Source: Cinclus cinclus
Lineage: Eukaryota; Chordata; Aves; Passeriformes; Cinclidae
Assembly: GCF_963662255.1 (NCBI RefSeq)
Contig: NC_085067.1
Location: forward strand, 6,618,148-6,682,147
Direction: 5' to 3'
DNA: 64,000 nucleotides
The notes beneath the pieces are model-generated. The model did no database searches. It was not told where the DNA came from and saw nothing but the letters and a program-made list of their open reading frames with translations. Shown here in pieces: positions 24,977 to 38,900 of this stretch. The position numbers and the translations under genes are program-made. Every line of letters begins with the position of its first letter. Position 1 is the first letter of the stretch.

Positions 24977-25349
24977 GGATATTGGTATGCACAGGTTATC
25001 TTTAAATGATTTACTGATGTACTGCCAAGCACTGCTCATTTAACCTCCTTCCTGCTCTCTTTGTGTATGGATTCCTCTAACGATACTGGCAAACAATCTT
25101 TTAGAGAGCGTGCCACACATTTCTGCAGTGAAAATCCCAAATGGAAAGCTACAGACACTGCCATTGCAGGGATGGCACGTCCCAGTCTCACAGCTTTTGG
25201 CACTCAGTCTCCAGAGGCCTGCATGGGCACCCAGCACCTTGCAGGGTGGGTTCTTACCCAGCCCCAGCCCCAGGAAGGTAAAGGGGAGCCTTTTTTCCCT
25301 TTCTGCTTCTTTTTTATTCTTCTCCTTTTTTCTATTTTTTTTCCCCTCC

Positions 25350-25512
25350 CTGTGATCGTTGAGCCACTCCGACGTGAATTTATGTGTGTAATCATCTGTG
25401 TTGTAATTGGCAGCCTGGCATATGAGTCACTAACCAAATTAACTGAAGTTTCCTTTGGGGAAAAATGTAATCAGTTACTACACTCAGATACATTGCACCA
25501 AATTAACTCTTG
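25350..25512. other. Possible conserved non-coding element
   Basis: A repeat-free stretch after a pyrimidine-rich run (25300-25350), with several TAAT-containing cores and no sustained frame. The overlapping plus-strand open frame (25061-25606, 181 codons) begins in unrelated sequence and reads a hydrophobic stretch from the T-rich run, which I treat as chance. Confidence 0.25.
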
Positions 25513-28500
25513 CTGTTTGTACGGGCTTGGGCTGAGCTGCCTGTTGATTTCCTTCCCCAAAATACAGGGGAGGAGGCCAAGAACAGAGAAAGGTCAAAAG
25601 CCCTAGTGATGGAGATTTCTTTCTCAAATAGCTCCTGGAAAGTAATTTACAGTATTTTCTACCCTAAGAGATCAAAAATCACAAATAAATCTGCTCCATA
25701 TGATGAGATCGACTTTAAAATCAGTAAGATGAAAAAATACATGTTTTGCTTGTTTGGGGCATTTAGTGCTTCACCATGTGAGCTTATGTTTGCAACTCAA
25801 ATTGTCAGACCTCTACTTTGAGTGGGAAAGCAAGCTGAGATATTCATAGAATCACATGATTCAAGAAGCTGGAGCTTTAAAAAAAAAATCCACTATTGCA
25901 GGACTAAGAGTAAGTTAGCAACACAGAACTTGCTTGGTTGTTTTACTAAGATTTGGTGCCCAAATCTAAGCAGTACTGTGGAAATAATTGATAATAATTT
26001 TTTGTTTTGTGGGCTGTATTTAAAAAAAAACAGTGGAATGAAATATTTTGTTTGATCTGAAATGAAACATCAACTTAAAAATATTTTTCTCTAAGAAAAA
26101 AGTCAGATGCTTAAATTTAAAGTATCTTCATCTTTCAAGAGTTTCTTCCCCAAGTCTGGTAAATAGATCCAGTTGAGCTTGATCTGCAACTGTCAGAATA
26201 AAAAATATTCTACTAAACAGGTCAGAGGGGCTGACACAAGAGATCTGGTCTAGTGAGTGACTGAGGTGATGGAAGACTCAAAAAAGTGGTAATTGCTGCT
26301 TTATGGTCTCAGGGGTCCAGCTATACAAACATGTAGGTACCATTTTCTTCAGTTTTAGCCTCCGGAGCTTTGGTTTCTGAAATTTTTGTCTTTCACTTCT
26401 TGAGGAGTGTAGAACTTCTCACTGAAATGTTGGTGGAAGATAAATCCATAACCAGTGTGAAGGGATGTGACAGGAGGTCATGGTGACTGAGGGACCAGGA
26501 CAGCTTCCAGAAGGACCCTCCAGCCCTGTCCTGGGACATCCAACCACAGCCTCCTGGACAACTGAGATTTTCTAGTGTCTTCTGTGTAGGACTGAACTTG
26601 GCCTGTTAGACAAAAATGATGTGTGGAGCCCTGTGGAAGAGGGAGGAGGAAGGCTGCTTGAAGAACATCATCATGCTGGGCAAAATCTGCCATTCAGGCA
26701 CAACCTCCCCCCCCCATACTGCTCAGGGGATGCCCTACAGCTTATGCAGAAGATTAAAACATTTTGGCCCTTGTTGCTACTGAAGTCAGTCAGCTGGTGC
26801 AGTGCAACTGAAGATTTGACTCTTGTTTTTATTTTAACCTTAAATTATCTTCAAAAAGACTTTCTATGAAAAGGTGTGGGATTTTTTTTTTCCTTTATTT
26901 TCTTTCCTCTTGCTGCCCCTGCAGAAATATAACACAGGTGTCTCAATACCACTGTGATTCTTTAGCATGACTCTGCCTTCTGAGTACACTAATATTTCCT
27001 TTCTTTTTCATGTTTTCAATCTTTTTCTTCATATATTTATTTTAATAGCTAGAACAATCTATTTTTGCAGTTGGAAGAATGCAAAATTCAATTTATCTCA
27101 CAGAACACCTAAAATGAATTCAGGCAGAAAGAAGGTGGTGGAAGATTTAGGTCCTGACTGTAAGCTTTTGACTGGAGCCATTTGTCATTTTGCTTCACGG
27201 ATTGAAGCAATGAAGGTTTTATAGTGTGAGCCCTCAGTGACAGAGCTGGATGTGATTTCCCACTGTTGTGCAGGGTTTCCTTTCCCAGGCCTTCACAAGC
27301 AGCCTGTGCAAACCCATACCTGCCTGAGACTGGTGTGCAGAGGGGTTGGGTTGGACCCAGTCCTACTCTCATCCTCTGTCCTCCGTGTGGAATCAGCTCT
27401 AGTGTGCTGAGAATGAGCCTGAGGCACTGGGATCACCTGGGGCTGTCCATGGATACCAAATGCTGCACACAGCACATGCCTGGGAGATTCTCCATGCTCT
27501 AACTCAGCTCTGCAGGATGGCCACTGATCCATTAGTGCTGCAGGAATCAGGAAATCACTTCCTGGAGGTGTGTTGGTGCTGGAATTAGGTGAAGGCAATA
27601 TTTTAGGGCACTGTCTGGGATCACAAGGCTGAATAATCCTTTCAAGGGATTCTGTCACTCTCTGCCTCCTGCTAAATGGTGACAGCATTTTCAGTGGGAG
27701 GATCAGCTTGCTGGGGCAAATAACTGACTGTAACAGAGGCTGTGGAGTCTGCCTTTGGTGGGAGCACAGGGCTGGGCATACATCCATGGTGCTCCCAGAA
27801 ATCCTCTTTGGCAGAAGCCTTGGAAGGAGTGGGTGTCGAGGGTGAGTTGGATCCTTCAGCCAAAGCAGGACTTCCCTGAAATGCCTTTCAGTGGAAAATG
27901 GAGCACAGAGAACAGTGATGCTCCGATGGTGGGGATGCTTTTTGGCTGCTGTAAGTGTGGGGGGAGCTGGGTGTGCAGACTCCTGATCCCTCCAGTCACT
28001 TTCTACAAGTCTCTGCTTGTCAACACCCCTTTTCCCAAAGTTATTTATCTTCCTGTCTGTTGCTGAGGGCTCTTGGATCCAAACGCACGGTGTAGTTCAC
28101 ACCTGCCATGTAAACCAGCAGTGCTGTCATAAGTGGGAGGGCTTCACTGCTCAGAGCTGTGCTCAGCTGGGGTGGGGATCTGGGCACTGCTCTGCCAGGG
28201 AAGGGGACAGCAGGACAGCAGGGCTGGGTCAGGCCTAACTCCTGCCACGGCTGCACAGTCAGTGGGAGCTCTGCAGGACTGCAGGACACCTTTCTGCCTT
28301 GGCCCTAGGAGGATGGCAGGGGAGGCACAACATCAGCCAGCTTCACCTCCCGACGTGCCACTGACGCATCTCCCTCCTTCCAAGGGCCTGGCCCCAGCAC
28401 GTCGCTGCAAAACCAAGCACCCCAAACCCTCCCACTTCTAGTCAGTGCAGGGATGGAGGCAGAGGCAGGAAACAACAAGGAAATGCCTGGGAAATGCTCT

Positions 28501-30231
28501 GTTTCTAACACAGCCTCTGTCGTGCTGCGGCTTCCAGCCTGCTCTGGCTGGGTGTTTGTCAGGATGTCGGTGATGCCCTGGGCTGTGAGGGGACAGGGAT
28601 GTGCCAGCTGATCCTGCCCAGAGTGGCTGCAGTTTCCCTTTTCCTCAGCCTCTGCATTATTAGAATTATGTCAGAGCTGCAGAAAGATCTTTGAGACGGG
28701 AATTGTAATCGATGCAAGGCAAAATTTGCACTTGCAGTGGTATAAATAGTGCATAAATATCCCTCTTGCTGTCTGCACTGAGGTGAGTCTTGTCTTCAGA
28801 GCTTCCACTGTTTTTATTGCCTTTTCCCCCTCCCTTCACAATACTGAATTGACTGACTTTATCTTGGCACTTTCTGTGACTTGCCAAAAGAACAAACTCA
28901 AAATAGTTTTCCTGGGTGCATTTTGGATATTTTTTCTGTGCCACTGAAAGAAGAGATGGTTGTTCCAAAGAATGCAATTTATTTTACCCACTTTCATCCT
29001 GAGTTTATACATGGGCCATTAGCTGCCAGCTGAATGGTAAACACATAAATGGTGGAGGTAATGCCTACATCTTGGATCCACTTGCTCCAAAAGCTTTTCC
29101 CTTCTCCCTAGCCGTGGTTATGAGCTAGCAAAACTCACTTAAACCTTTTCCACCGGCAGAATTAACTTCCATTAATGTTATGAGTGCTTTAGGCAAAAGA
29201 GCATTAGTCTGTTACACCTCCTCTGAGAGGCCTCCTCTGCGGGGTTGAACAGGTTGAATGACAAAGCAGCCATTTAAAAACCTGTCTGAAGATCTTTCAC
29301 CAAGAAGGGGGAGTTTTGTAGCTAAATTGTTTGGGAAGTGGAAAGTCTCAGTGCGGTTCCCAGATCTTCAGGAGTCTTTTGGCATCAATCTGGAATCTTC
29401 AATCTCTGGTTTTCCTGACCCTGGTCTTTTTTTATAGCACCTTTTTCCCCTGTAAAAGGCTACTGGTGAGCTGTGCTGGGGGCATGGTGGTGGAAAATAG
29501 AGTTCTTAATCTCCCTGAACTCTGATGGCTTGGGTATAAAAAGGGAGATAACACCTGTCCCTTCTTGTGCCTTCCCTGCTCCCATTTAGAGTGGGAGACC
29601 TGGCCTCAAACACAAGCAAAAAGTGCAACACAAATATGAAATGTAAATGATTTGCAGCATAATCTTGTAATCTCTTGTCCATGTAATTTCAAATTAACTG
29701 GTATTGGTGCAGTGACTGCAATCTCATCCTGCACCTTTGTAGGTCAGGTTTCTGTGCAGGTCCCAGTGAATTTCTGCATAGTTACAAGAACCTCAGGAAC
29801 AGGCAGAGCCCATTTTACTTAGTAATGGAGTAGGTTGTGAACAGGTCTGTTGTTGAAGCATTTATTGTTTTTCAACTTAAGTTATGGTTTCATATAAATA
29901 ATATATGTAGCTAGTCAATGCTTGGGAAATGCATTCTTTTCCTTGTGAAATATTTATGGACTTCAGTGCCTACTAAGTACCCAGTCAATTTTGAGAATAC
30001 AGCTCTAGTGAGAAGGCTTGGTTGCCTTTAAAGTCTTGGCCAGGGTGGGACAGACCTGTTAGCTGAGAGATACTGGAAATCTGATTTTTTATCTATTGAT
30101 TTGCCCCCCTTCTTCCCCCCTCTCTCTGTAGGGTCTGTCCATCCCCCCTCAGATTTGAAAATGGAATTGATATTGGTGGAGTTTTTGTACCGACAGAAAA
30201 GACAATGGAATCCTTTACATCAGTAGGGAAC
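25513..30231. other. Non-coding stretch, partly GC-richer at 27.2-28.6 kb
   Basis: No gene, RNA or clear repeat recognised. A C9 run sits near 26708. Between about 27.2 and 28.6 kb G+C rises without CpG enrichment, and opposing open frames up to 164 codons appear. They show no domain. Confidence 0.5.
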
Positions 30232-30280
30232 ATGGTAAACATCATAATGTTGACCTGGTAAACATTATAATTCATAATGA
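30232..30280 (+). repeat. Diverged 23-bp tandem doublet
   Basis: 'tggtaaacatcataatgt' at 30233 is followed 23 bp later by 'tggtaaacattataattc' at 30256: two imperfect tandem copies, with one more trailing 'cataatg'. A small local duplication. Confidence 0.6.
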
Positions 30281-33200
30281 AATGGAAATTTTCTGAGATT
30301 TTTACCTGTCAATCAAATAATAAAAATTATTGGAGTATTTTTCTATAACAAATTATAATCTCCAAAATGCTGTCACTATTCACATGTGGTGCTATTTTTC
30401 CCAGTATAGAATTCCCATATGTGGCTTCTGCATTTCTCACATCTTCTGAGGGAAAATGAGAATTAGTCCAGATATGGATTTACTGGTGGGATAATCCACA
30501 GTGATTTGGGATCATCTGAGACTCCCTGAGAGTTCTCCAGCCCGGGAAGAGGTGTTCCCATGGAAGAACTGCTGTGATTTAAGACAAAAAAGCAACATGG
30601 TCAGCCTTTACCTTTAATTCAGCCTTCTAATTCACTGCTGGGAATCGTGACCTTTTTGTCACAGGGCTCTGTCCTGCTCTTAGACTGGATTACAAAACTT
30701 TGTAATACATGAGACTTCAAAAAACTGGATGCCTGAATTTATTTATTTATTTAATTTTTTTTTTTTCCCAAGAATCAACATGTCATCACTTGAAACAGGC
30801 ACTTGGGGTATAGTGGTGGGTGAGCACTTTGAAGTACAGGAGCAGAGATGGCTGAAAATCTGGCACAATGGAATTCAGTCCTGCAAAAACCACCCTGAAC
30901 CCAACAACTTGCAAATCTATTTGAACTGATTCAAGGCATCTGAACCATTTAAATAATTTTTTTTCTTCTTTTTTTTTATATTGTCCAGCCCTGACTTCTG
31001 CAGGCTGCAGCAGCCAGTACTGGCACAGACCAATGACAAGCTGCTTTTACAACACTTACTGCAGTTTCCTGCTCTGGTGGCCTGTGAATGGATGATTTTC
31101 TTTTTTTTTTTTTTTTTTTCCTTAATAAACAGCCCTCATGTATCTGTCTGAAACCCACACCATTAAAGCCTTAACTCAGCAATCTAAAATGACGTATTTT
31201 TTCCCCTTACCTACATGTCGAATCATAAACATCAGCCTCAGTAATAAATATTTCTATTTTATATGGATAATTTTATGCCTATCCCAGTTGAATTTTCAAG
31301 GCTAAGGACTTCAGTGTGAGATCCATGCTGCATGTTTAACAAACAAACAGTGAAAAATACGGTATGCTGATGTGGAGATTATTATACATAAATCATTGAA
31401 AAATGCTCTTTTTGAGAGAAGACAATCACAAAAAGAGTCATTGACCTGAATAAAAGAAGCTCAGCTGTACTCCAGAGAATTTGCCATTTTTGATACATGT
31501 TAGTGCTTGCTAACAATTGTAATTTATTAATCCTGTTCTCTCTTCTTTTCTTCCATACTTGCACATTTGATTTTTACTGTAAGCAAGAACTGTATTTATT
31601 TTCTAAGAGTGCAAATTGATCTTGTGGTTACTGATAAACAGTAAAAGCTACTTGATAGTCAAGATAATCTCTCAAAAGACCCATAACCAAAGTAGGTAGA
31701 AAAGACTTGCTCACTGGATCATTCAATTTTAATATTTCTGAGAGAAAAAACAGTATTTGCATCCTGAAACAGAGCCAAGGATATTCTGGACTGATTTGCG
31801 GGTCATAACTCTCCTCATGGTCTGTTTGGAAACAGAAGCTCCCTGCCTTGTGCAAATTGATGGAGCTCTGCTGCCCCAAATGAAATACAGCCAGCTCTGC
31901 TGATACACTCCAGGATATAGAGCAGGGAGAGGATTTTTTTCATAGTATCTGGAAAACCAGGATGTCTGTTTTGCTATTTAAGTGGGAGCTGAACCCTTGG
32001 AAATTGTGTTCGTCATGCAGAGAAACCAGAAACAGTTTAGAGAGCACAGGTACCTTATTTTTATTTGCTTACCAAGTGTATCTGTAATGCAGAGCTGCTG
32101 CTCAGGAACTATCAGGCCCCTGCTCCCTTCCATGCCAAAGCTCCCGTCTCCATTCAGTGTTTGCCAAACATGAATTCATGGCCATGTACAGATACCTGCA
32201 CGTGCCCACCTGCACCAGCAGATGTGATTGTCTGTCTCCTCATGTCTCCGTTTTCCACATTTTTGAGTGTTTTATACAGCCAGAATTCTGCACAGGAAAG
32301 GACAGGAATCAAACAGAGTCCAGGGTAGGTAAACTTACCTCAGTAAATATCCAGTTCTGATTTGTAAGCACCAGATGCCTGTGTGAAATAGAAGTTTTCT
32401 CTCTCCCAACATTTCTTCCAGCTACCTGTAGAATTGCCTTTGAATTCAGCTGCAGCCTCAGGACCATGTTTTGTTCTATTAAACAAATGTTGACTTTTTT
32501 TTTTTTCTTTAATAAGAGCTGTTTTCTTCCTTTGACAAAGTACTCAGAATTTGTCTGAGGTTGTTTTTTAGGTCTTCCTTGAGTATGCTGTAAATTTACT
32601 GGCGGAAGGGACTGAGTATTTAGCTGATTTAGTTCTTGGGTTTCCCCCTAATTTGCAGCCACTCTCTCTGAAGGTGGGCTGTGATGTGCCTGCAGTCTCC
32701 ACTCAAGTTTTAAATCTTACTCAGGTTCACTAAGTCCTGTGCAAAGCTTAGTTCTTCTCTAGTCTGGAAATGATTTTTTTCCCTGTTATGTGGCTAAGAT
32801 GAGCTCCTTGCTTGCTAGAACACCAATCTCCCTTCACTGCTCCTCTTCAGGGCCAGGAAAAACTATTGAGGAGAAAAAGAGATGAAATAAACCAGCATGC
32901 AAAGAGAAATAACCAGGAAATATGTGGTATATTTCTGTAATATATTTCAGTAAAGTCTTAATGTGGACACAAGAGCATCTGTCTTTGTAGATAAATTTCT
33001 GTATTCTTAGCATTTATTGAATCAGCAATGTCCCCATCCATTATGTAACAAGAGCAGCTGGTCAGCCTTTCATGTGATATACAGTTTCCTTTCCTCATAG
33101 TAATGACAGAAAAATGCCATTATTCTTCAGCACCTTTCAGTTAATGTTCCTTCAGATTATCACCCTTACTTCTATGTAAATGCAGACCCTAATTTAGAAG

Positions 33201-33575
33201 AATTAGCTTTGAACAAAGTATTATTTTATACTGGTAGGATTGGGAAAGAGCTTCTTTCCGAAAGGGAACTTGAACAGATTAAAGAAACTCTTGTCAGCAT
33301 CATCCCTCCTGTGTGCCTGAGAAATTTGGAATGCAGTTTGGGTCTAGTCATTGGCCTCAGCCAAAGAAAATGAGCTAAAAGGGTGTATTTTACAATTGTT
33401 ATAAATGAGAAACAAAAAGTCTCAATATTCAGCAAAATGTATATTGCTTTATTTGATATGGATGGAGCAAGCAGTGCTGGGCAACGTGAGGGGTCAGTGC
33501 CCACTCCACGCTCCATCAAACCTTGGTTTGAAGCCTCTTCCTATACCATGGTCTCTTGTTGTAATTTTTAACTTT
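30281..33575. other. Non-coding stretch with a T19 tract
   Basis: AT-rich sequence. A T19 run is at 31101-31119 and a T12 run at about 32495-32506. Nothing else recognised. Confidence 0.5.
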
Positions 33576-33579
33576 GCCA

Positions 33580-33790
33580 GGTAAGCAATGGTGGTCAAAT
33601 AAACATCCATAAAGTCTCTGGGTGACAGTCAGTCTCATAGATAACCATCTGGTCTTGGTAGATAAAAACCAGTAAAATTTGGGAAATCTTGTCTTTGTAG
33701 ATAGGCAGCATTGATCAAACAAAGGCAGGAAGTCTGATTTTGCAAAATCCTTCGGACTACTGGAAAGTCTGATTTTGCAAACTGGTAGTA
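33580..33790. repeat. Decayed local duplication / short tandem repeat
   Basis: 'aagtctgattttgcaaa' occurs at 33730 and again at 33765, a 35-bp period. Upstream, 'gtctttgtagatag', 'ggtcttggtagataaa' and 'gcaatggtggtcaaataaac' versus 'gcattgatcaaacaaa' look like older, more diverged copies. Together they suggest an eroded tandem array about 200 bp long. Confidence 0.5.
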
Positions 33791-35885
33791 GATACAACAT
33801 ATTTAGAAAACATAATATTCATAGCAGGGGGATTTAAAACAGAATGATTTAGTCATGTGTTTTCCTCTATCTAGTGTCCATGCTTCACTTCAGACCTAAG
33901 TATTCTGGTTTATACAAACCCCAATACTTTTATGATTAACACAAATCTTTTATCAATTATCACAGAATCCTGCTCTCCACCATAGGTACCTCTCTGACCC
34001 TCTGAGAAAACCTGCCACAGCTTCCCTCAATACTGGGACATCAGAGGATTCCTTAGCACATGTACAGATTGTGCCTTCCTTCAGTTCTCTCTGGATTTAT
34101 TTATTATGTATGTTGGGAAAAATTTGACACCAGTGAAAACCTGATGTTTGTTATTTTAAACCTTTCAGGTGAGACCTCACTTATTTCCATTCACCTGGTG
34201 CACCTCACAGAGGTTTGCTGTTACTCAGACCTCAGTGAGGAGCAGACAGTAGCTGAAGGAGTGAAAACCAGTTCTCCAGCAGGTACAGAGCTGCAAAGGG
34301 ATCATCTGCTCCCAGCTGTGCAAGGACCTTGCACAATTCCTGCCAGTTTCTCTGCAAGACTAGGAACAAAAAAAAATCAACAAACAGCAATGTAAAGAAG
34401 GTAAAGCAGCAGGGGTCTTTCCCATGTGGGCTCCTGCTTCTCTAAATGATGGTTTAATGCAAAGAACTAAATATGTTTTATTATCAAACGAGCAATCTCA
34501 ATGACACTTTTTGGGAAATTGTTGGAGTTTGGGGTCTGATACTCAGCCTGGTGAGGTAAGAGAAAATACTTCTCATTTTGTGTGTATTGGTTTGTTTTTT
34601 GTTTTTTTTTAGATATGGTGTCAGTAGCAACCCCAAAGTGGGGCAAATGTTAAATGTTTGGTATCAGACCATGGACTGCTTTCTAAAATGCTGAGTAAAG
34701 CTGTCTAGAGAGCAAAACATGTTTTAGGAAATGTTTTAGAGTGTTTGTCTCAACCAAATGAAAATAAGGCTCTTGTTGAAGGAAGAGCAAGTGAGCAAAC
34801 AGGTTCATCTCACAGCATGCCAAAGCATGAGGATATTTCTATGGGGTGTAGGAGTCCAGGGCTCATGTTAATGGTCTCTTTGTTGAGATTTGTGCTCAAT
34901 GTGTTGAGCACAATTCCTCCTCTTGGGTGGGTTCTGACTTAATAAAAATCCCAATTTTGGGGGGACAGAGGAGAGAGGATGACCCCAAGGTTGGGTTATT
35001 TGCAGTGGCTGCAGGAAGACTGTGTCAAATCCTTGCTCTGGTTTATTTGAAGCCAGCTGAACCTTTCCTGTATCCCATGGTGTAAATCCACATCACCAGG
35101 GAATATGGTGACCACTGGGCTGCTGGCTATGCTGGGATCCTTTCCCAATCAGGTTTTGTCCACCAATCTCAAGCTGAGCAGGAAGATTCTTCCCAGAAAG
35201 GATTTTGTGAAAATTATGTGTTTCCCACAAAACATTTCAGTTCTGAGAAATCAGGATTTTCTTTCCCCCTGTTCCCCAAAAGAATGGAAGAACCCAAACC
35301 CCTCTAGTTGGAAAATGCCTAACACCAGCACTGAGCTCTGATGAGGTCAATTGCCCGCTTGCCTCCTTCCAGCATTTGTGTATTTTTATTTCAAAACAGT
35401 TTGAGAGCTGCTCTTCTGGCAGGAAATTGCAAAAAAACCAAGGCTGCATTTCAATTCAGCTGCAGCTTGCACTGAGGGCAGTTTTGAAATAATCTTTATA
35501 TAGAAGATGTTGTCTCAACTACCTATTGAACATATTGAACCTCCCCCATGTCTAATCTCCCTGCTTTGTACAAAACATAAAATTTATCTCATAAACACCA
35601 GAACCAGTCCCTAAGAAAGAGGCCTGCAAAAAGAAGCTTTAGTAAGAGAAGCAGTAAGTCCATCCCAGAGGAACTTTCACTGTCACATGATGACTAACTG
35701 GGAATGTGTATGCTGAGAAGGAAGGGAAGAACTGATAAGAGGTTCAGAAAGGTCAAAACCACAGATTTTATTGGCATTAGAAATGTGACCACTCTAAGCA
35801 GCATGTCCAGGGAGCAGCTTTCCTAGCCAGCTGATTACTGCTTGTATTCCTACCTATGCTGTTGGTTTCTTGAAGGTTCTCAGAT
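33791..35885. other. Non-coding stretch, nothing specific seen
   Basis: Mixed AT-rich sequence without recognised repeats or coding segments. Confidence 0.5.
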
Positions 35886-35995
35886 AAATAACCTTCCCCT
35901 TTGTGCTCCTGTTTCCCTCACTGTAAAGTGCTGTCAGTGATGTTTGTTGCCTTTGTAAAGCACTTTGAGATCCATGGGCAAAAGGGAGGTGTTAG
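35886..35995 (+). repeat. MIR-like SINE relic, 3' part, sense
   Basis: 'gctcctgtttccctcactgt' is followed by 'aaagtgctgtcagtgatg' and then 'cctttgtaaagcactttgag' and 'atccatgggcaaaagg', the latter being a close match to the tail of MIR-type SINEs as seen in birds and reptiles. The centre and head are missing. Confidence 0.7.
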
Positions 35996-38900
35996 AGTTG
36001 TTGTTAGTTCCAAAAGGGAAAAAGCTGTAAAACTGAGGCCTGAAGTCATCCTTATTTTTCTATGTCTTTTTCGTCTTAGTAATATTTTGTCTTTTGGGAA
36101 GAAACTACTCATTGCAAACCAGTGAATTCAGAAGTGGCCAACAGCTTTGACTTCTGAGTCAAGAGGGAAACCTTCCTGTGGCTGAGTTGTGTGCAGGGAT
36201 ATGGAAAGTCATTTCCAGGGGACAGAGGGTGACAATTCTCTGGGTGTCCCACTGGAAAGCTGGGTCAGGGGCAAGCCAGGGGTGCTGAGCTCAGAGTCAG
36301 ACGTGCAGATCCCTCACCAGCCCTGTGCCAAAGCTGTCCTTTGGCTGGTCACAGGATTTCTCCTGGCATGGGGCTGTCCTGGGATATATCTCCTCTTTGT
36401 GTACTCCAGATCCCCAGCCTGGGCACGTTTTCACTCTGCTCCCTCCTTCAGGTTATTGCAGCTTGTGCTTGTGCCATGGTCAGAGCACTCAGCCCCCCAG
36501 GCAGTGCCCATCCCCAGCAGCATCTCTGTGTACAGCCAGGGCAGGCACAAACAAGAAATGGGCTTTGTTCATGAGTAAAACCAGACTGAAACAAAGATAA
36601 GGTGCATCAAATAGAAATCATATATTATCTAAAAAAACTCCACATTTTTGCCATTTCCTCTACACAAATTACTGCATTTAGGTCACAATGAAAAAAAATT
36701 TGATGGCTTGGAACCCTTGTTACTATTGCCATGGGCCTCACAGCAATCAATAATACAGCCAAAGCAGCTGTATTTGGAGACTTTGTTCTGCCATTTGATT
36801 CCTAAACAGATTTTTCATTACCAAATTAGAGAATGAAACAAATGACTATTCAAGAGGGCTTGTTATTGAATGAGGTTTTATAGTCCAGTGCCACAGCTTA
36901 TGGTCCATATGGAAGCCCAGCTGAGAAATCCAGCCCTGCTTTATCAGCAAAGTTACAAATATTTACTGAGAACAGAAGTCAAATGGGAAGGACTGTCTGA
37001 TCCAAGCTATGCATGCGTGTAACTACTCAAAGCATGAAAACAACAGTTTTTTCTCAATTTTTCTTGCTGTATGGGTGGTCCCCAGTGTTATCCATAAATA
37101 ATCTTATTTTTTTTTTAAAACTTTGTACAAGATAAAGAGGATAATAACCGTACCAGCTTCACCAACCCGTGGAGAGAACAGCTGAAGAGAGCATGTGAAA
37201 TTGCTGTGATGAATAGCAGAAGTGGGGAAGGCTTCTTGCAGTGAGAAAGATCTAAGCAGCACATCAGGCCAGGAGGCAAACTGAGAGAAAACCTGTTTGG
37301 ATGTGACCAGGTAGGTGGCTAGGATTGAATTAGAAGTGATGTATGGTGTTAAAGAATGGAAAGCTAGCACGTCCTCTGTGCAACAGAAAACCAAAGAAAA
37401 ATAAGTGCATCAAAATATGTGATTTAAACCTTGTCAAAATTAAGGAGGAAGCACTTAAGTGCTGTTCTGAAGAAAGAGCTTGAACTCAATCATAGAAAAG
37501 AGTTTCTAGAACAGCTATAGAGAACCTTCCTCCTCTTCAGAGATGCTGAAAGAGAAAATAGCGTGTGCCTTTCTATTAAAAATGTATCTCTCCAAGGAGG
37601 AAAGGCTTGAAACCTGAATACTTCAAAGATATTAACCCCAATGTGCTCTAGTTAACTCTTGCAGTGATGGGCAGCAAAGGTGGTGTCAGAACACTTGAAA
37701 ACAGTGACCTGGAAAACCTCTGTTTCAGAGGCAAGACCAAACTGTTCTGTCTGCCTAAGACACTGGCCACATTCCTTATGTAAAGATGGGCTATGTGCAA
37801 ACCACACCTGCAGCATCCCAGCCTCCCCTCTGCCTTCGGGAAGTGCTGAATATCCAGGTAGCTCAGTCCAAGGAGGTACAAGCTGACTGACCCCTTTAGC
37901 TGCAGATGCCTCTGGAGTGTTGGCAGGACTTGCAGAGCTTTAATCTGCTGCCTCTGGCCACACACCACATTTGCCTTGTGAAGGCCTCAGGCTGGTTCCA
38001 CTCTCTGCTTCCAGCAGCAATCCAAATGTTAAAGATCAGCACACTGGATAAATATTAACAGAATTTCAGGCCAACAGCTCAGCTGTGAAACACTGCCATG
38101 TGCTGAGATTTTTTCCTGTTCTGTAGCTGTCCGTGGTGTGAGCTTGTGTCAGCAGCTCTTCTCCATTTCACCAATGACAGCTGTAAGCCTCCTCTATCAA
38201 CAAGCTGGCTTAAGCCATGACACAATTGCCTTTGCTGTCTCTGTGCACTTAGCAATCTCTGCCTCCTGCTCAGAGTGTTCTGGAAGCTCACATGCATCGT
38301 GGTGGGACACTGACTCTACTTCTGGCGCAGTGACGAACAGATGTCAGGAGAAAAATGGCAACAGGAGAAAGCCTAAAAAAAGCATTTTCCATCAGAGGCA
38401 CTAGAAAAGTGTAGGAGAGTCTTTCCTCAGGTTGTTCAACAGCAATCAGTACAATGTTGTTTAGGTCATTCTTCTACTGAGGTTCCCTCAGGCAATAAGC
38501 ACAGAAAGTTACTTTCCCATTAGAATATTGGTGGAGCTTTTGTAGCTGACAGTGTGGCCAACCCTGGACTGGAATTTCAATACATTGAATCCTCTCTAAG
38601 AGAGAACTAAAACTTGTGGGTAAGTACATTACCAGAAGAGGTATCTGTATGGCATTCACAGAAAGTACTATGCATTTCAGAATACACTTGATTTTTAAGT
38701 AGTTCTTGAACTCCCAAGTGCTTAAATCACTTCTGAAAGTAAAATAGTGACTCTTGAGTCAGAAGCTTTTGAAAATACTATCCTCTGTGTTTTCCAGTTA
38801 TGCTCTTCTTCAAGCACTTAAGTGATTTTTAAAGGCACTGATCACCCACGGGTTGTGTTGCTGTTTCTGACAGTTGTGAGCAGTCAGCAACCCCTGAGAA

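Noticed and set aside
25061..25606. 181-codon plus-strand frame with a hydrophobic segment
   Set aside because: The hydrophobic run is read from a T-rich tract; no family resemblance and no splice support.
25838..25880. Antisense CR1 tail
   Set aside because: 'ttcatagaatcacatgattc' looks like the CR1 end, but the next 60 bases do not continue the CR1 pattern.
31101..31119. Tail of a processed retrogene (T19, antisense poly-A)
   Set aside because: No coding similarity on either side and no target-site duplication, so it is treated as a simple homopolymer.
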